NCBI RefSeq assembly: GCF_900090235.1
Contig: NZ_LT607750.1
Span: forward strand, 2,058,501-2,122,500
Direction of reading: 5' to 3'
Length of the DNA: 64,000 nucleotides
Origin: Micromonospora echinaurantiaca
GTDB taxonomy: Bacteria > Actinomycetota > Actinomycetes > Mycobacteriales > Micromonosporaceae
A program made the translations under genes and the position numbers. Position 1 is the stretch's first letter. Each line of letters opens with the position of its first letter. Of this stretch, positions 7,800-16,831 are shown in pieces. Below the pieces are notes generated by a model. That model ran no database searches, was not told the DNA's origin, and saw only the letters and a list, made by a program, of their open reading frames with translations.

Positions 7800-8867
7800 T
7801 CAGCCGCTCGCCGGGTAGGCGTGGGTCTCGGCGGCCTTCACCGCCGCCCAGACCGGCTGCCCGGGCGCCAGGCGCAGCTGGGCGGCGGCCGCCGGGGTGA
7901 CGTCCGCGGCGACCACGATCGGGCCGTCCAACTGCACCCGCAGGTTGTCGCCGTGCCGCTGCACCCCGCTCACCCGCGCCGGCCAGGTGTTGCGCGGGCT
8001 GCCCGCGGGGCGGTCCGGATGCAGGGCCACCGCCGCCGGCCGGAAGGCCACGAAGGCGTCCCCGTCGAGCCGCTCGGCGACGGTGAGCGCCAGGTCGTCG
8101 GCGACCCGCACGACGTGCCCGTCCGCCTTGCCGCGGTGCAGGTTCAGCCCGACCAGCCGGGCCACGTAGTCGGTGCGCGGCCGGGCGGTCACCGTGGCGG
8201 CGTCGCCCTCCTGCACCACCCGGCCGTCCTCCACGATGACCAGCCGGTCGGCCAGCACCAGCGCGTCCAGCGGGTCGTGGGTGACCAGCAGCGTCGCCCC
8301 CGGGTGGGCGGCGAGATGCCGGTGCAGTTCGGCGCGGGTGTCCAGCCGGGTCCGCGCGTCCAGGGCGGCGAGCGGCTCGTCCAGCAGCAGCAGCGACGGC
8401 GTGACGGCGAGCGCGCGGGCCAGCGCCACCCGCTGGGCCTGCCCGCCGGAGAGCTGCCGGGGTCGCCGGTGGGCGTGCTCGGCCAGCCCCACCCGGTCGA
8501 GCCAGTCGAGGGCCGTCCGCCGGGCGGCACGCCGGTCCAGGCCGTGCCGGCGTAGCCCGAAGGCCACGTTGTCCCGCGCGCTGAGGTGCGGGAAGAGCAG
8601 GTAGTCCTGGAAGACCACGCCGACCGGCCGGCGCTCGGTCGGCGTACGCACCCGGCGCCGGGGCCGGTCCAGGTCCGCGCCGGCCAGCGTGACGTGCCCG
8701 TCGGTCAGCGGATGCAGGCCGGCGAGCGCGCGCAGCGCGGTGGTCTTGCCGGCGCCGTTCGGGCCGAGCAGCGCGACCACCTCGCCGGCGGCGATCCGCA
8801 GCGGCACGTCGAGGTGAAACGTGCCCCGGTCGGCGACGAGGTGGGCGTCGAGCAGCGCGTCGGTCAT
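7800..8867 (-). CDS. modC: Molybdate ABC transporter ATP-binding protein
   Basis: This 355-residue ATPase powers molybdate (or tungstate) import. It has Walker A GPNGAGKTT, the Q-loop VFQDYLLFPHLS, signature LSGGQAQR, Walker B LLLLDEPLAALD and the H-loop VTHDPLD. A C-terminal TOBE-like domain (about 230-355) is as expected for ModC. Its ATG overlaps the ModB stop by four bases, and the order ModA-ModB-ModC is the standard operon. The identity rests on the adjacent ModA-type binding protein and the TOBE regulator. Confidence 0.9.
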   Translation of the reverse strand: MTDALLDAHLVADRGTFHLDVPLRIAAGEVVALLGPNGAGKTTALRALAGLHPLTDGHVTLAGADLDRPRRRVRTPTERRPVGVVFQDYLLFPHLSARDNVAFGLRRHGLDRRAARRTALDWLDRVGLAEHAHRRPRQLSGGQAQRVALARALAVTPSLLLLDEPLAALDARTRLDTRAELHRHLAAHPGATLLVTHDPLDALVLADRLVIVEDGRVVQEGDAATVTARPRTDYVARLVGLNLHRGKADGHVVRVADDLALTVAERLDGDAFVAFRPAAVALHPDRPAGSPRNTWPARVSGVQRHGDNLRVQLDGPIVVAADVTPAAAAQLRLAPGQPVWAAVKAAETHAYPASG

Positions 8868-9694
8868 GGGCTGGTGATCCACCGGTCGCGCAGGGCGGCG
8901 AGGATGGCAACCGAGACGGTGAGCAGGATCAGGCTGAGCACCACGGCCGCCTCCAGGTCGGTCTCCAGCGCCAGGTAGACCGCCAGCGGCATGGTCTGCG
9001 TCCGGCCCGGGTAGTTGCCGGCGAAGGTGATGGTGGCGCCGAACTCGCCCAGCGCCCGAGCCCAGCAGAGCACCGCGCCGGCGGCCAGCCCGGGGGCCAC
9101 CAGCGGCACGGTGACGTGGGTGAAGGTGGTCCACCGGCCGGCGCCGAGGGTGGCTGCCGCCTCCTCGTAACGCTGGTCCGCCCCGCGCAGCGCGCCTTCG
9201 ACCGCGATGACCAGGAACGGCATCGCGACGAACGCCTCGGCGAGCACCACGCCGGCGGTGGTGAACGGCAGGGTGATGCCGAACGTCGCGTCGAGCCAGC
9301 CGCCGAGCAGTCCGCGCCGGCCGAAGACCAGCAGCAGCGCCACCCCGCCGACCACCGGCGGCAGCACCAGCGGCACGGTGACCAGGGCGCGGACCAACCG
9401 CCGGCCGGGGAACTCGACCCGGGCCAGCAGCCAGGCCAGCGGCACCCCGAGCAGCAGGCAGAGCAGGGTGGCCAGGGTGGCGGTCTGCAGCGACAGCCGC
9501 AGCGCGGTGAGCACGCCGGGCTCGGCGAGCCGCCGTGGCAGGTCGGCCCAGGGCGTACGGGCCAGCAGCCCGACCAGCGGCAGGGTGAGGAAGACCAGCC
9601 CGAGTGCCGCCGGGAGCAGCAGCGCGACGGGAATGCCCGGGCGCGCCCGGGCCGGCCTGACCCGTGGCGGAGCCGAGGTGTCGGTGCGGGCCAT
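8864..9694 (-). CDS. modB: Molybdate ABC transporter permease
   Basis: This 276-residue inner-membrane permease has about six membrane segments. The EAA loop that docks the ATPase reads EEAAATLGAGRWTTFTHVTVPL, and the ModB/CysT-like LGEFGATITFAGN motif is near the C-terminus. That GEFGAT motif is characteristic of molybdate permeases. The gene starts five bases after the modA stop and overlaps modC by four bases, so the three subunits are co-translated. Confidence 0.92.
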   Translation of the reverse strand: MARTDTSAPPRVRPARARPGIPVALLLPAALGLVFLTLPLVGLLARTPWADLPRRLAEPGVLTALRLSLQTATLATLLCLLLGVPLAWLLARVEFPGRRLVRALVTVPLVLPPVVGGVALLLVFGRRGLLGGWLDATFGITLPFTTAGVVLAEAFVAMPFLVIAVEGALRGADQRYEEAAATLGAGRWTTFTHVTVPLVAPGLAAGAVLCWARALGEFGATITFAGNYPGRTQTMPLAVYLALETDLEAAVVLSLILLTVSVAILAALRDRWITSP

Positions 9695-9699
9695 CGGCG

Positions 9700-10476
9700 C
9701 TACGGTGCCTGGAACCCGGCCTCGGCGAGCACCGCCTGCCCCCGGCCGGAGCGGACGTACTCGACGAACGCCCGCCCGCCCGCCGGGTTCGGCGCGTCCC
9801 GGAGCGCGACGATCGGGTAGTCGGTGACGGCCCGGGCCGACTCGGGGAACTCGACGCCGGTCACCTTCGCCGCGACGGCCCGGGTGTCCGTGCGGTAGAC
9901 CAGGGCGGCGTCGACCTCGCCGAGCGTCACCTTGGACAACGCCCCCTTCACGTCCCGCTCGAGGGTGACCGGGGTGAGCGCCACCGACGCGGCGTCCAGC
10001 GCAACGCGGGCGGCCGTGCCGCAGGGCACCTGGTCGGCGCAGAGCGCCACCGTCACGTCCGGGCCTGCCAGGTCGGCGAGGCCGGTGATGCCCTTCGGGT
10101 TGCCGGCCGGCACGGCGATGACCAACTGGTTGCGGGCGAAGGTGACCGGCGTGCCGTCGGCGTTGCCGGCCTCGGTGACGGTGACCATGGTGCGGGCGGC
10201 GGCCGAGGCGAAGACGTCGGCCGGCGCGCCCTGGTTGATCTGGGTGGCGAGCCCGGAGCTGCCGGCGAAGTTGAAGACCACCGTGGTGCCCGGGTGGGCG
10301 GCCTCGAAGTCCCGGCCGATCCGGGTGAAGGACTCGGTCAGCGACGCGGCCGCGAAGACGCTCACCGTGCCGGTGACGCCGCCGGTCGCGTCGGCCGGCC
10401 CGGTGGCCGGGTCGCCGCCACACCCGGCGACCAGGGCGGCCACCGCGGCGCCGGCCAGGGCCCGCACCCGCCTCAC
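9700..10476 (-). CDS. modA: Molybdate ABC transporter substrate-binding lipoprotein
   Basis: The 258-residue lipoprotein has a signal sequence ending in a VAGC lipobox, followed by the ModA hallmark VSVFAAASLTESFTRIG. The motif FNFAGSSGLATQINQGAPADVFASA supplies the Ser residues that bind the oxyanion. The start is the GTG at 10476, overlapping the stop of the upstream TOBE regulator by four bases. It captures molybdate outside the membrane and hands it to ModB. Confidence 0.93.
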   Translation of the reverse strand: MRRVRALAGAAVAALVAGCGGDPATGPADATGGVTGTVSVFAAASLTESFTRIGRDFEAAHPGTTVVFNFAGSSGLATQINQGAPADVFASAAARTMVTVTEAGNADGTPVTFARNQLVIAVPAGNPKGITGLADLAGPDVTVALCADQVPCGTAARVALDAASVALTPVTLERDVKGALSKVTLGEVDAALVYRTDTRAVAAKVTGVEFPESARAVTDYPIVALRDAPNPAGGRAFVEYVRSGRGQAVLAEAGFQAP

Positions 10477-10898
10477 GCGGCGCCCCGTCCCCGGCCGGCG
10501 CCGGCCGGCCCGCCGCGCTCCACCACCACGGTGGTCGACTTGATCACCGCTACCGCCACCGTGCCGACCCGCAGGTCCAGCTCGTCGACCGCCTCCCGGC
10601 TCATCAGCGACACGAGCCGGAACGGCCCGGCCTGGATGTCGACCTGCGCCATCACGGTGTCCTTGACGACGTTGACGACGATGCCGCGCAGCCGGTTGCG
10701 GGCGGAGGAGGCGTCCGAGCGGTCGTCCGGATCGGCCGCCTGCGACCGGGCGTACGCGGCCAGGTCGACGCCGTCGACCACCCGGTGGCCGTGCTCGTCG
10801 CGGACCGCGGCGAGCCGGCCGCCGTCGATCCACCGCCGTACGGTGTCCGGGCTGACGCCGAGCAGTTCGGCCGCCTCCCCGATCCGGAACCTCGTCAC
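10473..10898 (-). CDS. HTH + TOBE molybdate-responsive regulator
   Basis: The 141-residue protein joins an excisionase/MerR-like helix-turn-helix (RIGEAAELLGVSPDTVRRW, residues 4-22) to a single TOBE/Mop domain (about 66-130; NRLRGIVVNVVKDTVMAQV and VAVAVIKSTTVVVE). TOBE domains bind molybdate or tungstate, so this is a compact analogue of ModE. The start is taken as GTG 10898 because the HTH begins there; an upstream ATG at 10997 would add a low-complexity Arg-rich tail. It is the first gene of the mod operon and probably senses cellular molybdate. Confidence 0.85.
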   Translation of the reverse strand: MTRFRIGEAAELLGVSPDTVRRWIDGGRLAAVRDEHGHRVVDGVDLAAYARSQAADPDDRSDASSARNRLRGIVVNVVKDTVMAQVDIQAGPFRLVSLMSREAVDELDLRVGTVAVAVIKSTTVVVERGGPAGAGRGRGAA

Positions 10899-11039
10899 CG
10901 GGCCACCATAGCGGACGCATCTGCGAACCGGTGCTGCCCTGATCAGCCGTGGATCGCGGCTCGGATGGCAGGAACGCCTCGCACCTGCGGCGGGCATCGG
11001 GACGTCCCGCGCCGGTGCGGGACGTCCCGACCGGCCCGG

Positions 11040-11432
11040 TCAGCAGTTGCGCAGCTCGGGGGACTGGTTGAGCAACTGGCCCCGGGCTGAGACGAAGGCC
11101 CGGTACGCCGCGGAGTCGACCGCGGCCGGGCGGAACGCGGCCACCCGGTGGCAGTTCTGGAAGGCGAGCCGGACGTTGAAGTGCCGCTCCAGGCCGCCCC
11201 GGATCGCGTCGCTGGCCAGGGCCCGCAGCAACTGGCCGCGCTCGGCCTCGGTGGGTGGCGGGACGGCGTCGTCGGCGTGGTCGGCGCCGGTGGCCTCCAG
11301 TTCGGTCACCACCCGGCGCACGGTCTCGAAGGCGTACGGCAGGGAGTCGCGGACGCAGGCGACGAACTCGGCGTCGTCGACCGGGCCGCGCTCGGCGGCG
11401 TCGAGCAGGGCGGGTGAGACGGTGAGCGACAT
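11040..11432 (-). CDS. SCO5389 family protein
   Basis: This 130-residue protein matches a conserved actinobacterial family of unknown function (SCO5389 in Streptomyces). Recognisable blocks are MSLTVSPALLDAAERG, FVACVRDSLPYAFE, RGQLLRALASDAIRG and the C-terminal RGQLLNQSPELRNC. It has two Cys residues (in CVRD and CHRVAAF) before a terminal Cys, which could hint at metal or redox chemistry. No membrane segment or signal is visible. A 25-base palindrome resembling a zinc-uptake-regulator box sits 34 bases upstream. Confidence 0.85.
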   Translation of the reverse strand: MSLTVSPALLDAAERGPVDDAEFVACVRDSLPYAFETVRRVVTELEATGADHADDAVPPPTEAERGQLLRALASDAIRGGLERHFNVRLAFQNCHRVAAFRPAAVDSAAYRAFVSARGQLLNQSPELRNC

Positions 11433-11465
11433 GGCATCTCCTTCGGTGGGTCCTCAGGTCGGATT

Positions 11466-11490
11466 GGTAATGAACACGGTTTCCATTACC
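11466..11490. promoter_or_regulatory. Zur/Fur-like palindrome upstream of SCO5389-family gene
   Basis: A 25-base interrupted palindrome runs from GGTAATG (11466-11472) to CATTACC (11484-11490) around an ACACGGTTT-like centre; 10 of 12 base pairs match. AATG-A-rich-CATT palindromes of this size are typical of actinobacterial zinc-uptake regulator (Zur) boxes. Position and symmetry are seen; the identity of the regulator is inferred. The rest of 11433-11642 holds nothing else I can support. Confidence 0.55.
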
Positions 11491-11642
11491 GACGTACGCT
11501 GAGGACACCACAGGGTCGACGAGGGCGTCAACAGGTTCCGGCGGGTCGCGTCGACAGCACGTGATCGGCGGCGGCGCGGCGGTGCGCGTCGGTGACGGGC
11601 GGCCGGGCCGTGGCGGGGTACGGGGACGAGGGCTGCCGGCGG

Positions 11643-12131
11643 TCAGCCGCGCCGGGTCCGGCCCTTGAGGTGGCGGCCCAGTTCCCGGGCGATCTCCCGG
11701 TTGGCGTCCCGCTCGGCCAGCGCCTGCCGCTTGTCGTACGACCGGCGGCCCTTGGCCAGGGCGAGCTCGACCTTGGCCCACCCGTTGGCGAAGTACATCG
11801 ACAGCGGCACCAGGGTCAGGCCACCCTCGCGGACCTTCTCCCGGATCCGGTCGATCTCGACCCGATGCAGCAGCAGCTTGCGGGTCCGCCGCGGCGCGTG
11901 GTTGGTCCAGCTGCCGAAGCCGTACTCGGCGATGTGCAGGCCGTACAGCATGAGCTCGCCGTCGCGCTCCTGGGCGAACGCGTCGACCAGCGACGCCCGG
12001 CCCTCGCGCAGCGACTTCACCTCGGTGCCGGCCAGCACGATCCCCGCCTCGTACGTCTTGAGCACGGTGTAGTCGTGCCGCGCCCGCTTGTTCGAGGCGA
12101 TCAGCGTGCGTTCCTGCCGGGACCGGTCCAC
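11643..12131 (-). CDS. smpB: SsrA-binding protein SmpB
   Basis: The 162-residue protein binds tmRNA and brings it to stalled ribosomes for trans-translation. It shows the family landmarks [32 protein letters not shown] and the [23 protein letters not shown] block, plus the basic tail [20 protein letters not shown]. Length is normal. No ssrA (tmRNA) gene was found in the flanking gaps, although the two are often neighbours. Confidence 0.97.
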   Translation of the reverse strand: MDRSRQERTLIASNKRARHDYTVLKTYEAGIVLAGTEVKSLREGRASLVDAFAQERDGELMLYGLHIAEYGFGSWTNHAPRRTRKLLLHRVEIDRIREKVREGGLTLVPLSMYFANGWAKVELALAKGRRSYDKRQALAERDANREIARELGRHLKGRTRRG

Positions 12132-12152
12132 CGGGCGAAGGATAGCCGCCGG

Positions 12153-13046
12153 TCAGCCGGCGCGGGCCTGGGTGGCGAGGCCGTCGAGCAGCCGGTCGAC
12201 CGCGGGCGAGCGGTGCCGCCCGGCGACGGTGGCCGCGTACACCCGCCGCACCGGGGCGTCGTCGGGGTGCAGCCGGAGCAGCGCCAGGTCGGCCGGGGCG
12301 GCCCGGACGGCCAGCGCGGGCACCAGCGCGACGCCCAGCCCGGCCGCAACGCAGCCCAGCTTGCCGGTCCAGTCGGCGGCGACGATGTCGATCCGGGGCC
12401 GGAAGCCGGGCGGCATGGCGGCCCGCATCAGCGGGTCGTCGGCGCCGGTCGAGCCGGTGACGAACGAGTCGTCGCCCAGTTCGGCCAGGCGTACCGTGCG
12501 CCGCCGGGCCAGCCGGTGGTCTCGGGGCACGGCCACCAGCAGCCGCTCGTCGAGCAGGTGGCGCAGGTCGAACCGGCCGGCGTCCAGCGGCTGGTCCGGC
12601 GGCGCGGTCACCACCGCCAGGTCGGCGTCGCCGGCCAGCAGCCGCTCCAGCAGGACCGGCGTCCGACCCTCCACCAGGGAGAGCGCCACCTGCCGGTGGG
12701 CGGCCCGGAACGCGGCCAGTGCGCGTGGCACGAGGGCCGCCATCGCGGTGGGGAACGCCCCGACCCGGAGGCGGCCGGCACCCAGCCCGCGCAGCGCGTC
12801 CAGTTCGCGGTGCACCGTGTCCAGCCGCTCCAGCACCGCCTCCGCGTGCGGCAGCAGGCAGCGCCCCGGTTCGGTCAGCGCCACCCCGCGGGGCAGCCGG
12901 TCGAAGAGCACCACCCCGAGGTCGGCCTCCAGGGCGGCGATCTGCCGGGACACGGCCGACTGGGTGTACCGGAGTTCCCGCGCGGCGGCGGTGATCGACC
13001 CGTGCCGGGCCACGGTGCGGAACACGTCGAGGGAGTGCGGCTGCAT
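12153..13046 (-). CDS. LysR family transcriptional regulator
   Basis: The 297-residue regulator begins MQPHSLDVFRTVARHGSITA, with the LysR helix-turn-helix AARELRYTQSAVSRQIAALE (about 20-40) and a ligand-binding domain to the end. I chose ATG 13046 rather than the upstream ATG 13070 because LysR proteins begin about six residues before 'F..V...gS.t'. It is divergent from the dehydrogenase/RidA pair, with 95 bases between, and likely controls that operon. Confidence 0.92.
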   Translation of the reverse strand: MQPHSLDVFRTVARHGSITAAARELRYTQSAVSRQIAALEADLGVVLFDRLPRGVALTEPGRCLLPHAEAVLERLDTVHRELDALRGLGAGRLRVGAFPTAMAALVPRALAAFRAAHRQVALSLVEGRTPVLLERLLAGDADLAVVTAPPDQPLDAGRFDLRHLLDERLLVAVPRDHRLARRRTVRLAELGDDSFVTGSTGADDPLMRAAMPPGFRPRIDIVAADWTGKLGCVAAGLGVALVPALAVRAAPADLALLRLHPDDAPVRRVYAATVAGRHRSPAVDRLLDGLATQARAG

Positions 13047-13141
13047 GACCGGCAGGCTATCCGGTGCCATGCGTGGAACGCATGGCAGTCATCCCCAACA
13101 TTCGTTGGTAGCATCCTTTCGGCGCTCCTACCGTTGCCGGC

Positions 13142-13963
13142 ATGACAGAGATCGCCGTACTCGGCACGGGCCGGATGGGCGCGTCGGTCGCCCACCGGCT
13201 GCTCGACGCCGGTCACCCGGTGACGGTGTGGAACCGCACCGCCGTACGCACCGTGCCGCTCCAGCGCGCCGGCGCCCGGGTGGCCGGCTCCCCGGCCGAC
13301 GCCGTCCGTCGGGCCGCCGTCGTCGTCACCATGCTCACCGACGCGACCGCCGTCGACGCGGTGCTGTCCGGTCCGCACGGCGCGGCGGCGGCGCTGGCTC
13401 CGGGCGCCTGCCTCGTCGAGATGTCGACCATCGGCCCGGCCGCGGTGCGGGACCTGGCGCGCCGGCTGCCCCCGGCGGTCGACCTGGTCGACGCCCCCGT
13501 CGGCGGCAGCGTCGCCGCCGCCCGGGCCGGCCAGCTACGGGTGTTCGCCGGCGGCGCCGCCCCGGCGGTGGAGCGGGTCACCCCCGTGCTCGCCGCGCTC
13601 GGCAGCGTCCGGCACTGCGGCGACCTCGGCAGCGGCGCGGCGCTGAAGCTGGTGCTGAACACCGCGCTGCTGGTCGCGGTCACCGGGCTGGCCGACACGC
13701 TCGCGGTGGCCGGCGCGGTCGGTGTCGACCCGCGGACCGCCCTGGACGCGCTGGCCGGCGGCCCGCTCGCCGGGGCGCTCGCCCGGGCCACCGCGCCGGA
13801 CGCCGACTTCCCGGTCGCGCTCGCCGGCAAGGACCTCGACCTGGTGCGGGCCGCCCTCGCCGGCGCACCGGCACCCCTCGTCAGCGCGGCCCGCACCGCG
13901 CTGGCCGCCGCCTCCGACCCCACCGCCGACATCGCCACCCTCGTCACCCGGGAGTACCTGTGA
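13142..13963 (+). CDS. NAD(P)-dependent beta-hydroxyacid dehydrogenase family
   Basis: This 273-residue protein belongs to the 3-hydroxyisobutyrate dehydrogenase / imine reductase-like group. It has the Rossmann motif LGTGRMGASVAHRLL at the N-terminus, the DAPVGGSVAAARAGQL substrate loop and the GSGAALKLVLN catalytic-lysine motif (about residues 160-170). The C-terminal helical domain is somewhat shorter than the roughly 290 residues usual in the family. It is coupled to a RidA-like gene by a GTGA overlap. The pairing suggests conversion of a small hydroxy- or amino-acid-like compound. Confidence 0.88.
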   Translation: MTEIAVLGTGRMGASVAHRLLDAGHPVTVWNRTAVRTVPLQRAGARVAGSPADAVRRAAVVVTMLTDATAVDAVLSGPHGAAAALAPGACLVEMSTIGPAAVRDLARRLPPAVDLVDAPVGGSVAAARAGQLRVFAGGAAPAVERVTPVLAALGSVRHCGDLGSGAALKLVLNTALLVAVTGLADTLAVAGAVGVDPRTALDALAGGPLAGALARATAPDADFPVALAGKDLDLVRAALAGAPAPLVSAARTALAAASDPTADIATLVTREYL

Positions 13964-14379
13964 AGCTCACCCTCGACAACCCGAGCACCGTCGCCGCCCC
14001 GTTCGGCGACCGCTTCGCCCACCTGGCCCGCCTCGACCTGCCCGGCGGCGGCGCCCTGCTCGTGCTCGCCGGCCAGGTGGCCGTCGACGACGCCGGTGCG
14101 GTGGTCGGGGTGGGCGACATCGTCGCGCAGTCCGAGCGGATCTTCGAGATCGTCGGCGGGGTGCTGGCCGCCCACGGCGCGACCCTGGCCGACGTGCTGC
14201 ACATCCGGACGTTCCTCACCGACCTCGGCGACCTGCCCGGCTACGCCGTGGTCCGGCGCCGGCTCTTCACCGCCGTGCCGCCGCCGGCCAGCACGACCGT
14301 GGAGGTGAGCCGGCTCTTCCTGCCCGACGCGCTGATCGAGGTGGAGGTGACCGCCGCCGTGCCGGCCGGGCGGGCCTGA
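13960..14379 (+). CDS. RidA/YjgF family protein
   Basis: This 139-residue protein matches the RidA family (LAGQVAVDDAGAVVGVGDIVAQSERIFEIVGGVL, then VLHIRTFLTDLGDLP). Canonical RidA proteins deaminate reactive enamines or imines made by PLP enzymes. The conserved Arg that holds the substrate carboxylate is probably the one in HIRTFL. The GTG start overlaps the dehydrogenase stop. Together with an imine/hydroxyacid reductase, it could clear a reactive imine intermediate; that link is inferred. Confidence 0.87.
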   Translation: MKLTLDNPSTVAAPFGDRFAHLARLDLPGGGALLVLAGQVAVDDAGAVVGVGDIVAQSERIFEIVGGVLAAHGATLADVLHIRTFLTDLGDLPGYAVVRRRLFTAVPPPASTTVEVSRLFLPDALIEVEVTAAVPAGRA

Positions 14380-14427
14380 CCGCCGGGCGAACCGGCCCGC
14401 CCCGGGCCGCCGGGGTCCCGGCGGTCA
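14377..14427. terminator. Bidirectional hairpin containing both stop codons
   Basis: TGACCGCCGGG (14377-14387) and CCCGGCGGTCA (14417-14427) are perfect 11-base inverted arms. The first three bases of each arm are the stop codons of the two converging genes. The GC-rich interval between them can also pair. It is a compact shared terminator between RidA and the large membrane-protein gene. Confidence 0.6.
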
Positions 14428-16671
14428 GCGGTACGCCTGCCGGCGCAGCCGCTCGGCCAGTTCCCGGACCGCCTCGGCGAAGCGGTCGTCGGACTCGGCG
14501 GGCCAGTGCCCGAGGATCGGCGGCGGGACGCTGTCGCTGGGCGGGGGCACCACGTCCCACGGGTCACGCAGCCGCCGGTCGACCGTGCCCGCCGGTCCGG
14601 GCGCCGCCGGCGGCTCGCCAAGGCGGTGCGGGGAGAAGATCCAGCTGCCGATCTGGTCGGTGTCGCGCCACAGGTTCACCCACCGCCAGCCGACCCGGTC
14701 GCCCACCTCGCGCAGCACGTCGGGGTTGACGTACTCGGGGAAGAGCCGGGTGTAGAGCCGGCGCAGCGGCGACCCGTACGTCAGCAGGGCCACCCGGTCG
14801 CTGACGTGCGCCGGCAGTTGGAGCACGGTCGCGGCGAGCAGCACCGAGCCGTGACTGTGCCCGGCCAGCAGCACCCCGACGCCGCTCTCGGCGAGGTAGG
14901 TGATCCGCCGGCCCAACTCCGGTACGGCCCGCTCGGCGTAGCAGGGCGGCGCGAACGGATGGGCCGCCCGCGGCCAGAAGGTGCCCAGGTCCCACAGCAC
15001 CCCGATGTACCGGCGGAACTCGGCCGTCCGGTAGGCGAAGATGCCACCCATCACCAGCACGAGCACCACGCCCGCGACCGCGTAGCTGCCCATGCCGATG
15101 CCAAAGTTGACCATGTCGGCCGGCACCCCGAGGTACCGCTGGACGAACTCGCCCGGGTGGAGGTCCAGCAGCCCGAGGACGCTGGTGGCCATGCCGAGCG
15201 CGATCAGGCAGGCGTACACCGCGGCGAGCGGTTCCAACCGCTCGGTGAACCGGGCCCGCGCGATCGTCCGGGTGACCTGCCGCAGCCGGGCAGCGGCCTC
15301 CGGCGGGGCGTCGGGGAAATCCCGGGCGACGGTCGCCGCGGCGGCGCGCAGCCGACCCCGGCGGGTGAGCACGGTGACCAGCGCGGCGGCCAGCAGCATG
15401 GTGAGCACCGCGAGGAAGAAGCCGAAGATCGCCCACTTGTACATCAGCGGCGGGCTGAGCGCCACCCGGTCCGCGGTCGGCTCGTTGCGGTCGAGGAAGT
15501 CCGCCGCCCGGTAGACCAGCTCGGCGGAGAACGCCACCGCCAGGCCGGTCGCGGCGGCCGCGATGATCGGGGCGCCCAGCGCGCGCAGCGGCCCGCCGCC
15601 GTGTCGGCCCCGCCGCCGCCAGCCGCTGCGCCGGACGCGCACCCACAGCACCAGCGCCCCGAGCCCGGCGAGCAGGAGGGTCTGGAAGACCAGCAGGTAG
15701 GTGACCATCTCCCCGTGCCCGGGCAGGCCGACCGCGGCGGGCCAGGGCGCCGGGTGCGCCGCCACCACGACGAGCACCAGCACGGTCAGGCCGCTGGCGG
15801 TGAACCGTAGCCAGCGGGCCACCCGGTCGACCCGCCGGCCCACCTCGGTCTGGTCGATCGCCGGATGCGCGCAGACCAGCACGACACAGGTCACCAGCAC
15901 CGCGCCGGTGGCCACCGCGAGCACGACGGTGGCCGGGGCGGCGCCCGCCCGGGCCCGCGCGGTGAGCAGGGCGGCGTCCAGCGTGCCGAACGCGACCGCG
16001 ACATGGATCGACCGCAGCCGCCCGACCAGCGGCGCCGCGTCCCACTGGCCCACGGCGCTGAGCTGGTGCACGGTGGTGGTGGCGCGCGGCGCCCGGAACG
16101 CGTCGAAGTTGCGACCCGGGCGGGCGCCGAGCCGCCAGACCAGGCCGATCGCGGCGATCGGGACGATCGAGAGCACGGCCAGCCGCAGGCCCGCCGGCCG
16201 ATCGCCGAGCCAGGACAGCCAGGTGCGCTCGCTCAAGCACTGCGGCGACGCCAGGCACCGCCAGGCGACCAGGTCCAGCGCCACCCCGACGATGGAGAGC
16301 ACGTACAGGGCGGTCAGTGAGAGCGCCAGCACCCGGCACAGCGCCTTGAGTACCAGTTCGCTGCGACCCAGGCCGCGCGGACGCATCCAGATCGCCACGT
16401 TGCAGAGCATGAAGGGCAGCAGGAAGACCAGCGACAGCGTCCGGATCGCGGTGCCCGAGGGCAGGTCGCTCCAGCGGTACGCCTCCAGCACCACACCGGC
16501 CGACCCTCGGGTGTCCGGGTAGCCGGGGCGCGGCCGGAAGAAGCCGCCGCTGCGGTCCCCGGCCACCTGCGCCACGTTCGGGCGGTCCAGCACCTGGTCC
16601 GCGCCCGCGCCGGACACCCCGTGCACCCGCAGCTCCACGACGTCGTACGACGCCGCCGGTCCATCGGACAT
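14425..16671 (-). CDS. Large polytopic membrane protein with lipase-like GHSHG motif
   Basis: I do not recognise this 748-residue protein by name. The N-terminus (SYDVVELRVHGVSGAGADQVL) looks like the first strand and oxyanion region of an alpha/beta hydrolase. There are then about eight to ten membrane segments in several groups, for example TLSLVFLLPFMLCNVAIW and AIFGFFLAVLTMLLAAALV. Near residue 610 the sequence GVLLAGHSHGSVLLAAT gives a GxSxG nucleophile elbow, followed by YGSPLRRLYTRLFPEYV. Split hydrolase halves at both ends of a membrane core suggest a membrane-bound lipase or esterase, possibly acting on lipids at the inner face. The start ATG 16671 is the best placed. Confidence 0.7.
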   Translation of the reverse strand: MSDGPAASYDVVELRVHGVSGAGADQVLDRPNVAQVAGDRSGGFFRPRPGYPDTRGSAGVVLEAYRWSDLPSGTAIRTLSLVFLLPFMLCNVAIWMRPRGLGRSELVLKALCRVLALSLTALYVLSIVGVALDLVAWRCLASPQCLSERTWLSWLGDRPAGLRLAVLSIVPIAAIGLVWRLGARPGRNFDAFRAPRATTTVHQLSAVGQWDAAPLVGRLRSIHVAVAFGTLDAALLTARARAGAAPATVVLAVATGAVLVTCVVLVCAHPAIDQTEVGRRVDRVARWLRFTASGLTVLVLVVVAAHPAPWPAAVGLPGHGEMVTYLLVFQTLLLAGLGALVLWVRVRRSGWRRRGRHGGGPLRALGAPIIAAAATGLAVAFSAELVYRAADFLDRNEPTADRVALSPPLMYKWAIFGFFLAVLTMLLAAALVTVLTRRGRLRAAAATVARDFPDAPPEAAARLRQVTRTIARARFTERLEPLAAVYACLIALGMATSVLGLLDLHPGEFVQRYLGVPADMVNFGIGMGSYAVAGVVLVLVMGGIFAYRTAEFRRYIGVLWDLGTFWPRAAHPFAPPCYAERAVPELGRRITYLAESGVGVLLAGHSHGSVLLAATVLQLPAHVSDRVALLTYGSPLRRLYTRLFPEYVNPDVLREVGDRVGWRWVNLWRDTDQIGSWIFSPHRLGEPPAAPGPAGTVDRRLRDPWDVVPPPSDSVPPPILGHWPAESDDRFAEAVRELAERLRRQAYR

Positions 16672-16831
16672 CGGCTCCCCGAGACGTCTCCGGCCGGTGC
16701 CGCCGGCCACCCGGCGCCGGCACCGTCTACCCGTCCTGGGGCTGGTCAACCGTGCCGCCGTGCGGCGCGGGCGACCGTCCGCGCCCCGGCCGGTGGTGCG
16801 CCGCCCGGTCGGCGGGTGGTTGGATCACGCC

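Noticed and set aside
11433..11642. A tmRNA gene beside smpB
   Set aside because: The gap has only the Zur-like palindrome and no tRNA-like ends or tag-coding sequence.
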